Source of the DNA: Verrucomicrobiota bacterium
GTDB lineage: Bacteria; Verrucomicrobiota; Verrucomicrobiia; Verrucomicrobiales; Akkermansiaceae
Assembly: GCA_027619375.1 (NCBI GenBank)
Contig: JAQCFL010000004.1
Location: 1 to 44,222 of the forward strand
Length of the DNA stretch: 44,222 nt
Reading direction: 5' to 3'
The notes beneath the pieces were generated by a model. It was not told the origin of the DNA. It searched no databases and was given only the letters and a program-made list of their open reading frames with translations. Positions within the stretch are counted from its first letter, which is position 1. Each line of letters begins with the position of its first letter. Position numbers and translations under genes: made by a program. Positions 14,678 through 25,125 of this stretch are shown one piece after another.

Positions 14678-17650
14678 ATGAACGGGTTGCTCAGGAAGCT
14701 GATGATTGGCACGGCGGCATTCGCTGTTCTGTCGGGAAGTGTCTTCGCGCAGTATGCGGGTTGGCAGCACAACGGATCCATCGCGATCCTGACCACGCCG
14801 GACGGCGTCAACCTGCCGGCCTCGGCGACGGAAAAGGAGTTCCCCGTGCTGGTGCGCCTGCACAAGGACTTCTTCGATTTCAGCCAGGCGAAAGGGGCCG
14901 GTGAGGATCTCCGCTTTTCTGCGGAAGGCCGACCGCTCGCCTATCAGATCGACGACTGGAACGCGGCCGCCGGAACGGCCTCCATCTGGGTCCGGATCCC
15001 GGTCATCAAGGGTGATTCACGGCAGGAAATCAGGATGCACTGGGGCAAGGCCGACGCGGCCGGGGAATCCAGCGGCCCTGCCGTGTTCAATGAGTCCAAC
15101 GGCTACCTCGGTGTCTGGCACATGAACGATCCGGTGGAGGATGACGCCGGCACCTTGGTGGCGAAGGATACAGGCACCACCCCGGCCCCCGGCATGATCG
15201 GCAACAGCCGCCATTTTCCCGGTGGGAAGGGCGTGTCCTTCGGCGAGAACATCATCTCCTTCCCGACCGGTTCCAGCCCCCACACCTCCGAGGCTTGGTT
15301 CCGCGGCGAGCAGCCGAATGCCACCGTCCTCGCCTGGGGAAACGAGGCGGGGCAGGGCAAGGTGATGATGCAGTTCTTCAGTCCGCCGCACATGAAGATA
15401 CAATGCTACTTTTCCGGCGCGGACGTCTCGGGCGGCACTTCCCTGGCCACGGCCGAATGGGTCCACGTGGTCCACGCCTTCAAGAACGGCGATTCACGCC
15501 TCTATGTGAACGGCGTCCTCGACGGCGTCTCGACCAATCCCGGAGCCCCGCTGGAGATCAAGAGTCCGGCGCGGATGTATCTCGGTGGCTGGTATGACAA
15601 TTACCGGTTTGTCGGCGATCTCGACGAGGTGCGCATTTCCAAGGTGACCCGCTCCGCCGACTGGGTGAAGCTGCAATACGAAAACCAGAGGCCTCTGCAG
15701 ACGCTGGTCGGATCACTGGTGCAGGCCGGTTCGGCGTTCTCGGTCTCGGAGAAGAGGATCGCCCTGCTGGAAGGCAAGAGCGCCACGGTTTCGGCGACGG
15801 CCGGTGGCGCCCTGAAGGTCTATTGGATTCTCAAGAGCGGGGACACGGAAACCATCGCGGCGGTGGACCGGTTTCATTTCAGCCTGGATGCCGGTCGGGT
15901 GACTGGCGACCAGTCGCTGACCCTTCGTTTCAAGGCGGTCTATCCGGAGGGAGTGAAGGCCCTGGACATTCCGGTGACGATCCGGGAGGACATTCCCGAT
16001 CCGGTCTTCACCCTGAAATCGCCGACCCGGTGGAATGGCCGGGAGACCATCGAGGTGGTGCCCGAGATCGCCAATTTGGCGGCCATGGAAGGGAAGGGGG
16101 CCGGCAAGCTGAATATTGATTGGACCGTCTCGGGCCTCGCGGTGATCAAGAAGATCGAAGCCGGGAAGCTGATCATCAGCCGCTCGCAAAACAGCGGGAT
16201 CATGACCGTGGCGGCCACCGCGCACAACGGTGGCCAGCCGGTCACCCGGATGCTCGAGATCGCGGTCCAGGAGCCCGCGGAGGATGCCTGGGTGCAACGG
16301 ACGCCGGACAAGGAGGAGAAGCCCGTCGATCACCAGTTCTACGCCCGCGATGACAAGAATGAGGGCACCCTTTACTACAACGGGTCCCTGGAAGATGCCG
16401 CCGACTCGGTCTTCCTGAAGGTCTATGCCGACGACAAGCTCATCCAGACCGAGAGCCGGAAGCTCCCGGCGGACAGGACCTATGCGTTTTCGGTCAGGCT
16501 GAAAGCCGGCCTCATCAAGTACAAGGTGGAGTTCGGCTCCAGAAAGGGGCTTGCCGAGGAAGTCCTGCACACCGTGGCCGACCTTGTCTGTGGGGACGCC
16601 TACCTGATCGAGGGTCAATCCAACGCGGTCTCCACGGATTGGGCCGGGGAAGGGGCCGAATACTCCAGCGAATGGATTCGCAGTTTCGGTTCCATGGGCG
16701 GTGATGCCAGCAAGGGGTGGGGCGACGCGGTCCGTCGCGAGGGCGGCCATTGGCAGATCGGTTATTGGGGGATGGACCTCGCCAAGGATCTCGTCGAAAG
16801 CCAGAAGATCCCGGTCTGCATCATCAACGGCGCGGTCGGCGGCACCCGGGTCGACCAACACCAGCGGAATCCCGAAAATCCCACCGACAAGGAGACGATC
16901 TACGGGAGATGGCTGGAGCGGGTCAGGCAGGCCAAGCTCACCCACGGCATCCGCGGAGTGCTCTGGCACCAGGGTGAGGCCGACCAGGGAGCTGACGGCC
17001 CGGATGGCGGTTATGGATGGGAAACCTACCGGCAGGATTTCGTCAATATGTCGGGGGCCTGGAAAGAGGACCTGCCCAACATCCAGCATTACTACCTCTT
17101 CCAGATCTGGCCCAATGCCTGCAGCCAGGGGGGGACTAGGAACAGTGACAAGCTGCGCGACCTGCAGCGGGTCCTGCCGCGCCTCTATTCCAGCATGAGC
17201 GTCATGTCCACCCTCGGCATCAAGCCGGAAGGGGGCTGCCATTATCCGGCCGCCGGCTACGCGGAAATGGCCCGCCTGATGGGCGCTCTGGTGGAACGGG
17301 ACAACTACGGGAAGGACTTCGCCCAGCCGGTCACGGCACCCGACCTCTTGAAGGCCAGTTGGACGGACTCCGGGAAAAGCGAGATCGCGCTGGAGTTCGA
17401 TCAGCCCATGGCCTGGGATGTTTCCCTTCCCGGCCAGTTCTATCTGGACGGGCAGGATGGCCTGATCGTCTCGGGCCAGGTGACCGGCAACGTCGTCACG
17501 CTCAAGCTGACCGCTGCCAGCGACGCGAAAACGATCACCTATCTGGTGGACAAGAAGTGGGACTCCAAGATCCTGCTCTACGGGAAGAACGGCATCGCCG
17601 CGCTGACCTTCTGCGAGGTTCCGATGGAGCCCCCGGCGACGAGCCGGTGA
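14678..17650 (+). CDS. DUF2341-LamG-SASA esterase, paralogue 1 of 3
   Basis: A 990-aa secreted protein. The ATG at 14678 is preferred to one at 14633 because it aligns with the start of paralogue 3 and sits 14 bases after an AAGGAA. Order of parts: signal peptide (to about 27), DUF2341 (about 30-115), a concanavalin-like LamG domain (about 130-330), Ig-like segments (about 340-640), then a SASA/SGNH carbohydrate-esterase domain with G-Q-S648-N, an oxyanion GGT, W763-H-Q-G-E and the catalytic H855 in CHYP. It should remove acetyl groups from a sugar outside the cell, with the N-terminal modules binding the polymer. Its SASA domain lacks an insertion of about 25 residues after the nucleophile that copies 2 and 3 share, so it is the most diverged copy. 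Confidence 0.85.
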   Translation: MNGLLRKLMIGTAAFAVLSGSVFAQYAGWQHNGSIAILTTPDGVNLPASATEKEFPVLVRLHKDFFDFSQAKGAGEDLRFSAEGRPLAYQIDDWNAAAGTASIWVRIPVIKGDSRQEIRMHWGKADAAGESSGPAVFNESNGYLGVWHMNDPVEDDAGTLVAKDTGTTPAPGMIGNSRHFPGGKGVSFGENIISFPTGSSPHTSEAWFRGEQPNATVLAWGNEAGQGKVMMQFFSPPHMKIQCYFSGADVSGGTSLATAEWVHVVHAFKNGDSRLYVNGVLDGVSTNPGAPLEIKSPARMYLGGWYDNYRFVGDLDEVRISKVTRSADWVKLQYENQRPLQTLVGSLVQAGSAFSVSEKRIALLEGKSATVSATAGGALKVYWILKSGDTETIAAVDRFHFSLDAGRVTGDQSLTLRFKAVYPEGVKALDIPVTIREDIPDPVFTLKSPTRWNGRETIEVVPEIANLAAMEGKGAGKLNIDWTVSGLAVIKKIEAGKLIISRSQNSGIMTVAATAHNGGQPVTRMLEIAVQEPAEDAWVQRTPDKEEKPVDHQFYARDDKNEGTLYYNGSLEDAADSVFLKVYADDKLIQTESRKLPADRTYAFSVRLKAGLIKYKVEFGSRKGLAEEVLHTVADLVCGDAYLIEGQSNAVSTDWAGEGAEYSSEWIRSFGSMGGDASKGWGDAVRREGGHWQIGYWGMDLAKDLVESQKIPVCIINGAVGGTRVDQHQRNPENPTDKETIYGRWLERVRQAKLTHGIRGVLWHQGEADQGADGPDGGYGWETYRQDFVNMSGAWKEDLPNIQHYYLFQIWPNACSQGGTRNSDKLRDLQRVLPRLYSSMSVMSTLGIKPEGGCHYPAAGYAEMARLMGALVERDNYGKDFAQPVTAPDLLKASWTDSGKSEIALEFDQPMAWDVSLPGQFYLDGQDGLIVSGQVTGNVVTLKLTAASDAKTITYLVDKKWDSKILLYGKNGIAALTFCEVPMEPPATSR

Positions 17651-17688
17651 TTCTCAATGACCAGGCCAGCGGATCGATTTTCTGACCG

Positions 17689-20600
17689 ATGAATAATCTA
17701 ACAACAAGCAAGGTGGGATTCCTTCTGGCGCTCATGGCCGGTTTGACGGGAGCCCAGGGCGCACCGGAGATCAACAACCGGGCCGGCACCGTGAACATCG
17801 CGCCGGGGGAGGTGAAACTCCAGGGCAGATTGGATGGTGGCGGCGACGCGGATGTGGTCGTTTATTACGGTCCGGCCGATGGCGGCACGGAGGCCGGGGC
17901 ATGGGCTGACAAGATCGAGTTGAAGGGAGTGAAGAACGCCACCGAGTTCTCTGCCACCGCCGGCAAGTTGATCTTCGGGCAGACCTACCACTATCGGGCC
18001 TTTGCCCGCAACGCGGGCGGCGAGCGTTGGGCGGACGCCAGCGTCCGATTCACCACCTTGAAACCCAGAGTGCCGACCAGCGGGGCCGACAAGCTGCCGG
18101 TGAAGGCCGGCTTGGTTTGCTGGTTCGACGCGGCGGCGGGCGTGACCGAGGACGCCGAGGGGATCGTGCAGAGATGGAAAGACCTCTCCGGCAACGGCCA
18201 CGACGGTAGTCTTGTGGCCGGCGCCCCGGTGCTGGCGCGGAATCAGATCCACTCGAGGCCGGCGGTCCAATTCCGCACCGCGGCCGGCGCTTGTGCACTC
18301 ACCCTCGAAGGCCCGCTTGTCAGCGAGCAGCAGTTCGTCGTCCTGCGTTCGCCGAATGCGAAGTGGAACAGCGACGGATGCGCCCTCGGCCGCCGGTGGA
18401 AACGAGCCTCGGGCTATCGCTTGAGCCGGGATTCCACGCAGTTCTGGGGCGACCAATACCCGCAAGCGGTGTCGATGAATGGCAAGAGGCTCCCGGGGCC
18501 GCCGTTCAACATGGGGACCATCACCGATTACATGATTTTGAGAATCGATGTGAACGACAACGACTTGAGCAAGGGGACCTATCAAATCGGGATGGCCGAC
18601 ATGGCCTCCTGCGACATGGATATTGCCGAGATTGTCGCCTACCAAACCCCCCTGTCGGCGGAGGATGAGGATCTGGTCGGCGGTTATCTGGCGGCCAAGT
18701 ACGGCATCACTACCGGCTATTCCGCCAACCCCGGCATGGCCCCGGCCGCCACCCTGACCAATGCCCCGGCCACGGTGTCGGCCGCCACCTCCGCGGTGCT
18801 CAAGGCGACGCTGGCCTGTCCCGCATCGGTCTATGATATCCGCGTGTATTGGGGAACCCGCGACGGCGGAACCGACGCCAGCCTGTGGGAACACTCGGCC
18901 CCGGTGAAGACGTTCACTAATGCCGCCCCGACCGAGATCAGCCACACGCTCACCGGTTTGACGGCTGGCAGGACCTATTACCATACGTTTGGCGGTACCA
19001 ACGCGGTGGACCGCCTCTGGGCCGACAAATCGCTGAGCTTTCGGGCCGGCGGGGCCGTGGCCTCCTCGCAGCCGCCAAAGCTGGCCGTCACCGATGGCCT
19101 GGCCTGTTGGTTCGATGCGGGGGCCGGCGTCACGGTGGATGCCAATGGCGCGGTGCGGGAATGGAAGGACTTGTCCGGCCGGAATCATCACGCCAGGACG
19201 GGCGGCGGCGCGGCCCCGGTCCTCGCGGCCGACCAGCTCGATTCGAAGCCGGCACTGCAGTTCCGCAAGGGTTGGCTTGGCATCGACGGCACATTTTTCG
19301 CCAAGGAACACTTCATCGTGCTCCGCTCGCCGGAGCCGAGATGGAACGGCACCACCGGCTTGTTGGGTCGGCTCAAGGGCCGCGGTTCGAGCTATAACAC
19401 CTACGGCAACGACACCGGGTTCTGGACCGACGTGTCTCCGGCGGCGGTTTCAAGGAACGGCACGGTGCTGCCGGGTCCCTTGTTCGACTGTTCGCCGATC
19501 ACCGGGTATATGATTCTCAGGATCATCGTGAACAATAGGGACGAGACCGAGGCCGCTTACGGGATCGGGAACAACGACGGTCTCGCTTCGGGCGATTTCG
19601 ATGTGGCCGAGATCCTTGGTTACGAGTCGATCCTGGGACCGAAGGACGAGGCGCTGGTGGGCGGCTACCTGGCAGCCAAGTACGGGATCGACACGGCCTA
19701 CCCTCCGCTTCAGCCGGCCAGGGTGCCGGAACTTCCGCCGGGCGGTTTGGCCGCGACGAAGTATAAGAGCTGGAAGCATTCCGGGTCCCTGTTCCTGCTG
19801 ACCACTCCAGATGGCGCGGACCTGCCGGCCGCCGCAAGGGAGGAAAATTTTCCCGTGCTCGTGCGGCTCAGCGGAGATTGGTTTGCCTTCGACGAGGCGA
19901 TGCCCGAGGGCGGGGACCTCCGCTTTGCCTCCAGCGACGGCGTGCCGCTCGCCTATCAGATCGATAGGTGGGACGCGGCGGCTGGGACCGCTTCAGTCTG
20001 GGTGCGGGTGCCGGACATCAAAGGCAACGCGCGCCAGGAAATCAGGATGTTCTGGGGGAATGCCGACGCGGAAAGCGAGTCCAGCGGCCCGGCGGTCTTC
20101 AACCGGGCCAACGGCTACCTGAGCGTCTGGCACATGAACGACCCGGTCCGGGATGAGGTCGGCACGGTGGAATCGACCGACCTGGACACCACGGTTTCCC
20201 CTGGCGTGATTGGTTCGGGCCGTCACTTTGCCGGCGGCAAGGGGATCCTCTGCGGCGACCGGATCACGAGCTATCCCTTTTCTTCCAGTCCGCACACCAC
20301 CGAGGCGTGGGTCAGGGCCGGGAAGATGAACACGACCGTTGTCCAGTGGGGCAATCTCGGCGGGGCGACCATGCGGCTCCTGAGCACCCCGCCCCGGGTG
20401 GGCGTCACCAACAACAAAACCAATGTGCAGGGAACCAGTGAGCTTCCCATGTCGGAATGGATTCAGGTGGCCTATGCCTACGACGGCCAGAACGACCGGA
20501 TCTATGTGAATGGGAATTTTGACATGCCCGCGCCCACCTCATCCACCATCGAGGTCTTCACACCGGTGCGGATGCAGATCGGCAACGGTTTCCTCGGCGA

Positions 20601-22698
20601 CATGGACGAGGTGCGCGTGTCGAATGAAGCCCGCTCCGCCGACTGGATGAAACTGCAGTACGAGAACCAGAAGCTCCTGCAAACCCTGGTCGGGCCGCTG
20701 GTGCAACCCGGGAAGACCCTCGTGGCCTCGGACCGGAAGGTGACCGTCATGGAGGGCAAGCGGGTCACGGTCACCGTGGAGGCCGGTGGCGCTCAGAAGC
20801 TCTACTGGATCGTCAAGAAAGGCGACCGCGAGACGGTGGTGGCGGTGGATTGTTTCAGCCACACCGTCGGCGGCCGCGTCACCGGCGACGAATCATTCAC
20901 CCTTCGCGTCAAGGCGGTCTATGCGGAGGGCGTGAAGGCGCTGGATATTCCCGTGACCATCAAGGAGGACATTCCCGAACCGGTCTTCACCCTGCGTGCA
21001 CCTGCGGCATGGAATGGCCGGGATCCGGTCGAGGTGGTGCCGGAGATCGGGAATCTGGCGGCACTGCGGGCCAAGGGCGTCGCGGATCTGCATTATGCCT
21101 GGGAGGTCACGGGCGGGGTGGTGATGAAGGAGATCGCTCCCGACCGGCTTCTCCTCAAGTTGTCGCAATACAGCGGTCCGATCACGGTGAAGGCGGCCCT
21201 CGGCAACGGCGGCGCCGATACCGTGGCCACCATATCGATCAAGGTGACCGAACCGAAGAGTGATGCATGGGTGGAGAGAACCGCGGAGAAGGACGAGAAG
21301 CCGGAGGACGGGCAGTTCTTCGCCAGGGACGACAGGAACGAAGGCACCCTCCATTACAATGGCACCCTTGATAAGCCGGCGGATTCCGTCTTCCTGAAGG
21401 TTTATGCCGACGGCAAGCTCGTCAATACCGTGACTGGAACGCCCGCTGCGGACAACAGCTATGCGCTCACTGCCAGACTCAAGGCAGGCCTGATCAAGTA
21501 CAAGGTGGAGTTCGGGACCAGAACCGGCACCACCGAGACCGTGGAGCAGACCGTGGCCAACCTCGTCTGCGGGGACGCCTGGTTGATCGAAGGGCAGTCG
21601 AATGCGTTGGCGCTGGATACTGGGGAGCAGTCGCCGACCGAGACCAGCGAGTGGATCCGCACCTATGGGGGGCCGACCGGGCGGGGTGATGCCACCGGCT
21701 GGGTGCGCGACCGCTTCGGCGACAACACCAGCGAGGCACCAGGCAAGCGGACCAACCTGTGGTGTTCCCCGGCCTGGAAGGCGTTTCCGGGAACGGAGGC
21801 GGCCCTCGGTTGGTGGGGGATGGATCTCGCCAAGCACCTCCTGGCCAGCCAGAAGATGCCGATCTGCATCATCCAGGCTGCGGTCGGCGGCACCCGCATC
21901 GACGAGCACCAGCGCAACGAGGACGACCGGCTGGATTTGAGCACGATGTATGGGCGAATGTTGTGGCGGGTGCGCCATGCCCGGCTCACGCACGGCATTC
22001 GTGGCGTCCTCTGGCACCAGGGCGAGGCGGATCAGGGGCTGGACGGTCCCGATGGAGGTTATGGCTGGGAAACCTATCAGCGGTATTTCGGGGACATGTC
22101 GGTGGACTGGAAGCAGGACATGCCGAACATCCGGCATTACTATGTCTTCCAGATCTGGCCCAACGGTTGCAGTCAGGGGGGCGGGCATGGGGACATGCTG
22201 CGCGAGGTGCAGCGGACCCTGCCGCGCCTTTATTCCAACATGGATGTGATGTCCACGCTGGGCATCCAGCCGGCCGGACCCTGCCATTACCCGCTGGCGG
22301 GGTGGTCGGAATTCGCCCGCCTGATGCAACCGCTCATCGAACGGGACACCTACGGCCGTCGGGACCCCGGACCGATCACCGCCCCGGACCTCAAACAGGC
22401 CTACTACACGAGTGGCGCGAAGGACGGGATCGCCCTTGAGTTCGACCAACCGGTCATCTGGTTCGATTCACTGGCCGGCCAGTTCTACCTGGATGACGAA
22501 AAGGACAGGGTGGCCATGGGCTCGGTGAGCGGAAACGTGATCACCCTCAAGTTGAAGGAACCGGCCACGGCCGGCAAGATCACCTATCTCAAGGAGCTGA
22601 ACTGGAGCCAGAACGACCTGATTTTCGGGAAGAACGGCATCGCCGCGCTCACCTTTTGCGACGTGCCGATCCTGCCCGGGAAGCCGGGCGGCAAGTGA
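17689..22698 (+). CDS. Giant multi-module SASA esterase, paralogue 2 of 3
   Basis: A 1669-aa secreted protein. After a signal peptide (about 1-24) come two tandem copies of an Fn3-like plus LamG-like pair: Fn3-like 27-124 and LamG-like 137-345, then Fn3-like 355-455 and LamG-like 464-678. The copies share CWFDA, W-K-D-L-S-G and VGGYLAAKYGI. From about residue 690 the protein follows its two paralogues: DUF2341, LamG (about 800-1000), Ig-like segments and a SASA domain with G-Q-S1304-N, WHQGEAD and H1533 in CHYP. The reaction should be deacylation of a polysaccharide; the extra modules suggest surface or multivalent attachment. It lies 38 bases after paralogue 1 and 64 bases before the GH2 gene. 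No sorting tag is seen at the C-terminus (LPGKPGGK). Confidence 0.85.
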   Translation: MNNLTTSKVGFLLALMAGLTGAQGAPEINNRAGTVNIAPGEVKLQGRLDGGGDADVVVYYGPADGGTEAGAWADKIELKGVKNATEFSATAGKLIFGQTYHYRAFARNAGGERWADASVRFTTLKPRVPTSGADKLPVKAGLVCWFDAAAGVTEDAEGIVQRWKDLSGNGHDGSLVAGAPVLARNQIHSRPAVQFRTAAGACALTLEGPLVSEQQFVVLRSPNAKWNSDGCALGRRWKRASGYRLSRDSTQFWGDQYPQAVSMNGKRLPGPPFNMGTITDYMILRIDVNDNDLSKGTYQIGMADMASCDMDIAEIVAYQTPLSAEDEDLVGGYLAAKYGITTGYSANPGMAPAATLTNAPATVSAATSAVLKATLACPASVYDIRVYWGTRDGGTDASLWEHSAPVKTFTNAAPTEISHTLTGLTAGRTYYHTFGGTNAVDRLWADKSLSFRAGGAVASSQPPKLAVTDGLACWFDAGAGVTVDANGAVREWKDLSGRNHHARTGGGAAPVLAADQLDSKPALQFRKGWLGIDGTFFAKEHFIVLRSPEPRWNGTTGLLGRLKGRGSSYNTYGNDTGFWTDVSPAAVSRNGTVLPGPLFDCSPITGYMILRIIVNNRDETEAAYGIGNNDGLASGDFDVAEILGYESILGPKDEALVGGYLAAKYGIDTAYPPLQPARVPELPPGGLAATKYKSWKHSGSLFLLTTPDGADLPAAAREENFPVLVRLSGDWFAFDEAMPEGGDLRFASSDGVPLAYQIDRWDAAAGTASVWVRVPDIKGNARQEIRMFWGNADAESESSGPAVFNRANGYLSVWHMNDPVRDEVGTVESTDLDTTVSPGVIGSGRHFAGGKGILCGDRITSYPFSSSPHTTEAWVRAGKMNTTVVQWGNLGGATMRLLSTPPRVGVTNNKTNVQGTSELPMSEWIQVAYAYDGQNDRIYVNGNFDMPAPTSSTIEVFTPVRMQIGNGFLGDMDEVRVSNEARSADWMKLQYENQKLLQTLVGPLVQPGKTLVASDRKVTVMEGKRVTVTVEAGGAQKLYWIVKKGDRETVVAVDCFSHTVGGRVTGDESFTLRVKAVYAEGVKALDIPVTIKEDIPEPVFTLRAPAAWNGRDPVEVVPEIGNLAALRAKGVADLHYAWEVTGGVVMKEIAPDRLLLKLSQYSGPITVKAALGNGGADTVATISIKVTEPKSDAWVERTAEKDEKPEDGQFFARDDRNEGTLHYNGTLDKPADSVFLKVYADGKLVNTVTGTPAADNSYALTARLKAGLIKYKVEFGTRTGTTETVEQTVANLVCGDAWLIEGQSNALALDTGEQSPTETSEWIRTYGGPTGRGDATGWVRDRFGDNTSEAPGKRTNLWCSPAWKAFPGTEAALGWWGMDLAKHLLASQKMPICIIQAAVGGTRIDEHQRNEDDRLDLSTMYGRMLWRVRHARLTHGIRGVLWHQGEADQGLDGPDGGYGWETYQRYFGDMSVDWKQDMPNIRHYYVFQIWPNGCSQGGGHGDMLREVQRTLPRLYSNMDVMSTLGIQPAGPCHYPLAGWSEFARLMQPLIERDTYGRRDPGPITAPDLKQAYYTSGAKDGIALEFDQPVIWFDSLAGQFYLDDEKDRVAMGSVSGNVITLKLKEPATAGKITYLKELNWSQNDLIFGKNGIAALTFCDVPILPGKPGGK

Positions 22699-22762
22699 TG
22701 ATCAGCCACGCCCCGGCCCGGTTGATAGGCCACCCGAAGATCAGACGAACAAGAACAACACC

Positions 22763-25051
22763 ATGACGAATACACGAATTTTACCGGGTTTGGCCGTCCT
22801 GACGGCCGTCCTGCTGGGCGGTGCGTTTCACATCTTGGCGGCCGTGCCGCGTCCGGAGCATCCCCGGCCGGACCTGCAGCGGGACAACTGGATGACGCTC
22901 AACGGCGAGTGGCAGTTCGAGATCGACAAGACCGCCGACGGCGACTCCCGGGGGCTGACCTACGGCCGGGAGCTCAACTCGAGGATCATCGTGCCCTTCT
23001 GCCCGGAGAGCAAACTCTCCGGCCTCGCGGTGCCCACCACGCAGCACATGAAGGATGTCTGGTATCGCCGCACCTTCACGGTGCCGCCCGCCATGAATGG
23101 CAAGCGGGTGCGCCTCCATTTCGGCGGGGTGGATTATCGGTCGTGGGTTTTTGTCAACGGCCAGCCCGCCGGGACGCACGTCGGCGGGAATGCCGCCTTC
23201 CATTGCGAGATCACCAACTTCCTCAAGGAGGGCGCGAACGAGGTGGTGGTCAAGGTGTTGGATGATTTGTGGTCGGGCCTCCAGCCGGGCGGCAAGCAGT
23301 CGGGATCCGACCAGAGCGCCGGCTGCTTCTATACCCGGACCACCGGGATCTGGCAGCCGGTCTGGCTGGAGGCGGTCGGCTCGTCGTTCGTCGAGGAAAT
23401 TTCCGTGGTATCCGATCCCGACAACGCACGGGTTCTGATCACAGCCAAAATCAATGGTTCGGATCGGGACCTGACGCTCAAGGCGGAAGCGTTCGCCGAT
23501 GGCAAGCCGGTGGGCTCCGACACCGCGAGCGGCCCGTGGCAGAACACCCTGGTCCTGGACCTCAAGGAGAAGAAACTTTGGGAACCCGGAGCGCCGTTCC
23601 TGTATGACCTGAAACTGACGCTCTCCAGCGGCAGCGACAAGCTCGACGAACTGAAGAGCTATTTTGGGCTGCGCCAGATTGTGATTGACGGGCGCAGGAT
23701 CCTCATCAACGGCAAGCCGGTTTTCCAGCGGCTGATCCTCGACCAGGGGTTTTACCCGGAGGGCCTGTGGACCGCGCCATCGGACGAGGCACTCAAACGC
23801 GACATCGAGATGTCCATTGCCTGCGGATACAACGGCGCGCGGCTGCACCAAAAGGTCTTTGAGCCGCGTTTTCTCTACTGGGCCGACAAGCTCGGCTACC
23901 TGCTCTGGGGTGAGTACCCCAACGCCGGCTACGGCAACCAGCGGGAAGGGTTCTCGGCGGTGGTGAATGAGTGGACCGAGCTCCTGCGGCGCGACCGGAA
24001 CCATCCGTCGATCATCGGGTGGTGCGCCTTCAACGAGAACTTCGAGGGTACCGGCGAACTGCAGCAGATGATTTGGAAGATCACCAAGGCCATCGACCCG
24101 ACCCGGCCCGCGCTGGAGGCCAGCGGCTGGATGCACACCCTTCCGCAGCCGGAAGTCAGGGACGCCCATGATTATTCCGGCAACCCGGAGCAGCTGCGCA
24201 AGAGGTGGATGGATTATTTCACCGCGCCGCCGGAAGGCCCGTACCCTCCCGCGCGCTATGACAATCCCGCCTCGTCGAAGGCCGACCGCGGCGTTCCGTT
24301 CATGATCAGCGAGATCGGCGGCATCGGCTGGGCCACCGAGGGCGGCTGGAGCTATGGCAACGGGCCCAAGACCCTCGAAGAGTTCTATGCCCGCTACCAG
24401 GGCACGGTCGATGCCCTGCTCGACAACCCGAATCTCTTCGGCTTCTGCTACACCCAGCTCACCGACATCGAACAGGAGAGAAACGGCCTGTATTTCTACG
24501 ATCGCCGCCCGAAGTTCGACCCGGGGAAGCTCCACGAGATCACCTCGCGTCAGGCCGCCTATGAGCGCGGTGAGGCGGTGGCTCCGCAGCCGTCCGTCAC
24601 CACCCTCGACGCCAAGTGGAGGGTATTGGTGGGCGCGGAGCAGGATGGGAAGCTGTCCACGCCCTACAAGTATGCCACCGAGCAGCCCGGCGACGACTGG
24701 GTCAGGGAGGAGTTCGATGACCGGGCCTGGAAATCCGGACTGGCACCGTTCGGCAATGGGAATCGGACCCGGACGGAGTGGAAAACACCGGAACTCTACT
24801 TCCGGAAAACCTTCGAATACGACGGTGGGCCCTTGAAGTATGGCGCCGTGGTGATTCGTCACAACGACAACACCGAGATCTACATCAACGGGCAGGAGAT
24901 CCTTGGTGTGAGGGGGTCGAAGGGGTATTACATGGTCATGGTGACCGAGTCGTTGGCCAAGGCGCTGAAGAAGGGCACCAACACCATCGCGGTCCATTCC
25001 CACGAAGGAGGGCGCGGCCAGTGGATCGACCTGGCCATCCTGGCGGACTAG
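22763..25051 (+). CDS. Secreted GH2 glycoside hydrolase
   Basis: A 762-aa protein with a signal peptide (about 1-26), the GH2 sugar-binding jelly roll (about 30-200; NWMTLNGEWQFEID, DVWYRRTFTVP), an Ig-like domain (about 215-310) and a TIM barrel. The acid/base is E425 in CAFNEN, after the usual RNHPSIIGW, and the nucleophile is E517 in FMISEIGG; both are intact. An extra C-terminal jelly roll (about 615-762; DDRAWKSGLAPFG, NTEIYINGQEI, GQWIDLAI) looks like an added carbohydrate-binding module. GH2 covers beta-galactosidase, beta-glucuronidase, beta-mannosidase and related activities, and the specific one cannot be read here. It stands between SASA paralogues 2 and 3, so it either moved in after the duplication or broke a tandem array. 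Confidence 0.9.
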   Translation: MTNTRILPGLAVLTAVLLGGAFHILAAVPRPEHPRPDLQRDNWMTLNGEWQFEIDKTADGDSRGLTYGRELNSRIIVPFCPESKLSGLAVPTTQHMKDVWYRRTFTVPPAMNGKRVRLHFGGVDYRSWVFVNGQPAGTHVGGNAAFHCEITNFLKEGANEVVVKVLDDLWSGLQPGGKQSGSDQSAGCFYTRTTGIWQPVWLEAVGSSFVEEISVVSDPDNARVLITAKINGSDRDLTLKAEAFADGKPVGSDTASGPWQNTLVLDLKEKKLWEPGAPFLYDLKLTLSSGSDKLDELKSYFGLRQIVIDGRRILINGKPVFQRLILDQGFYPEGLWTAPSDEALKRDIEMSIACGYNGARLHQKVFEPRFLYWADKLGYLLWGEYPNAGYGNQREGFSAVVNEWTELLRRDRNHPSIIGWCAFNENFEGTGELQQMIWKITKAIDPTRPALEASGWMHTLPQPEVRDAHDYSGNPEQLRKRWMDYFTAPPEGPYPPARYDNPASSKADRGVPFMISEIGGIGWATEGGWSYGNGPKTLEEFYARYQGTVDALLDNPNLFGFCYTQLTDIEQERNGLYFYDRRPKFDPGKLHEITSRQAAYERGEAVAPQPSVTTLDAKWRVLVGAEQDGKLSTPYKYATEQPGDDWVREEFDDRAWKSGLAPFGNGNRTRTEWKTPELYFRKTFEYDGGPLKYGAVVIRHNDNTEIYINGQEILGVRGSKGYYMVMVTESLAKALKKGTNTIAVHSHEGGRGQWIDLAILAD

Positions 25052-25125
25052 AGGGTGAATCGGACATTTGGAACGAAATTCGGATGTGTGATTCCGCGTG
25101 AAGGGCCGTAGACTGTTGCGAATCG

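Noticed and set aside
15713-17242. Long minus-strand frames antisense to the three SASA paralogues (also 20893-22449 and 25987-28152)
   Set aside because: They recur at the same place in all three copies only because the sense genes are paralogous. The products are rich in Arg, Gly, His and Asp without domain patterns.
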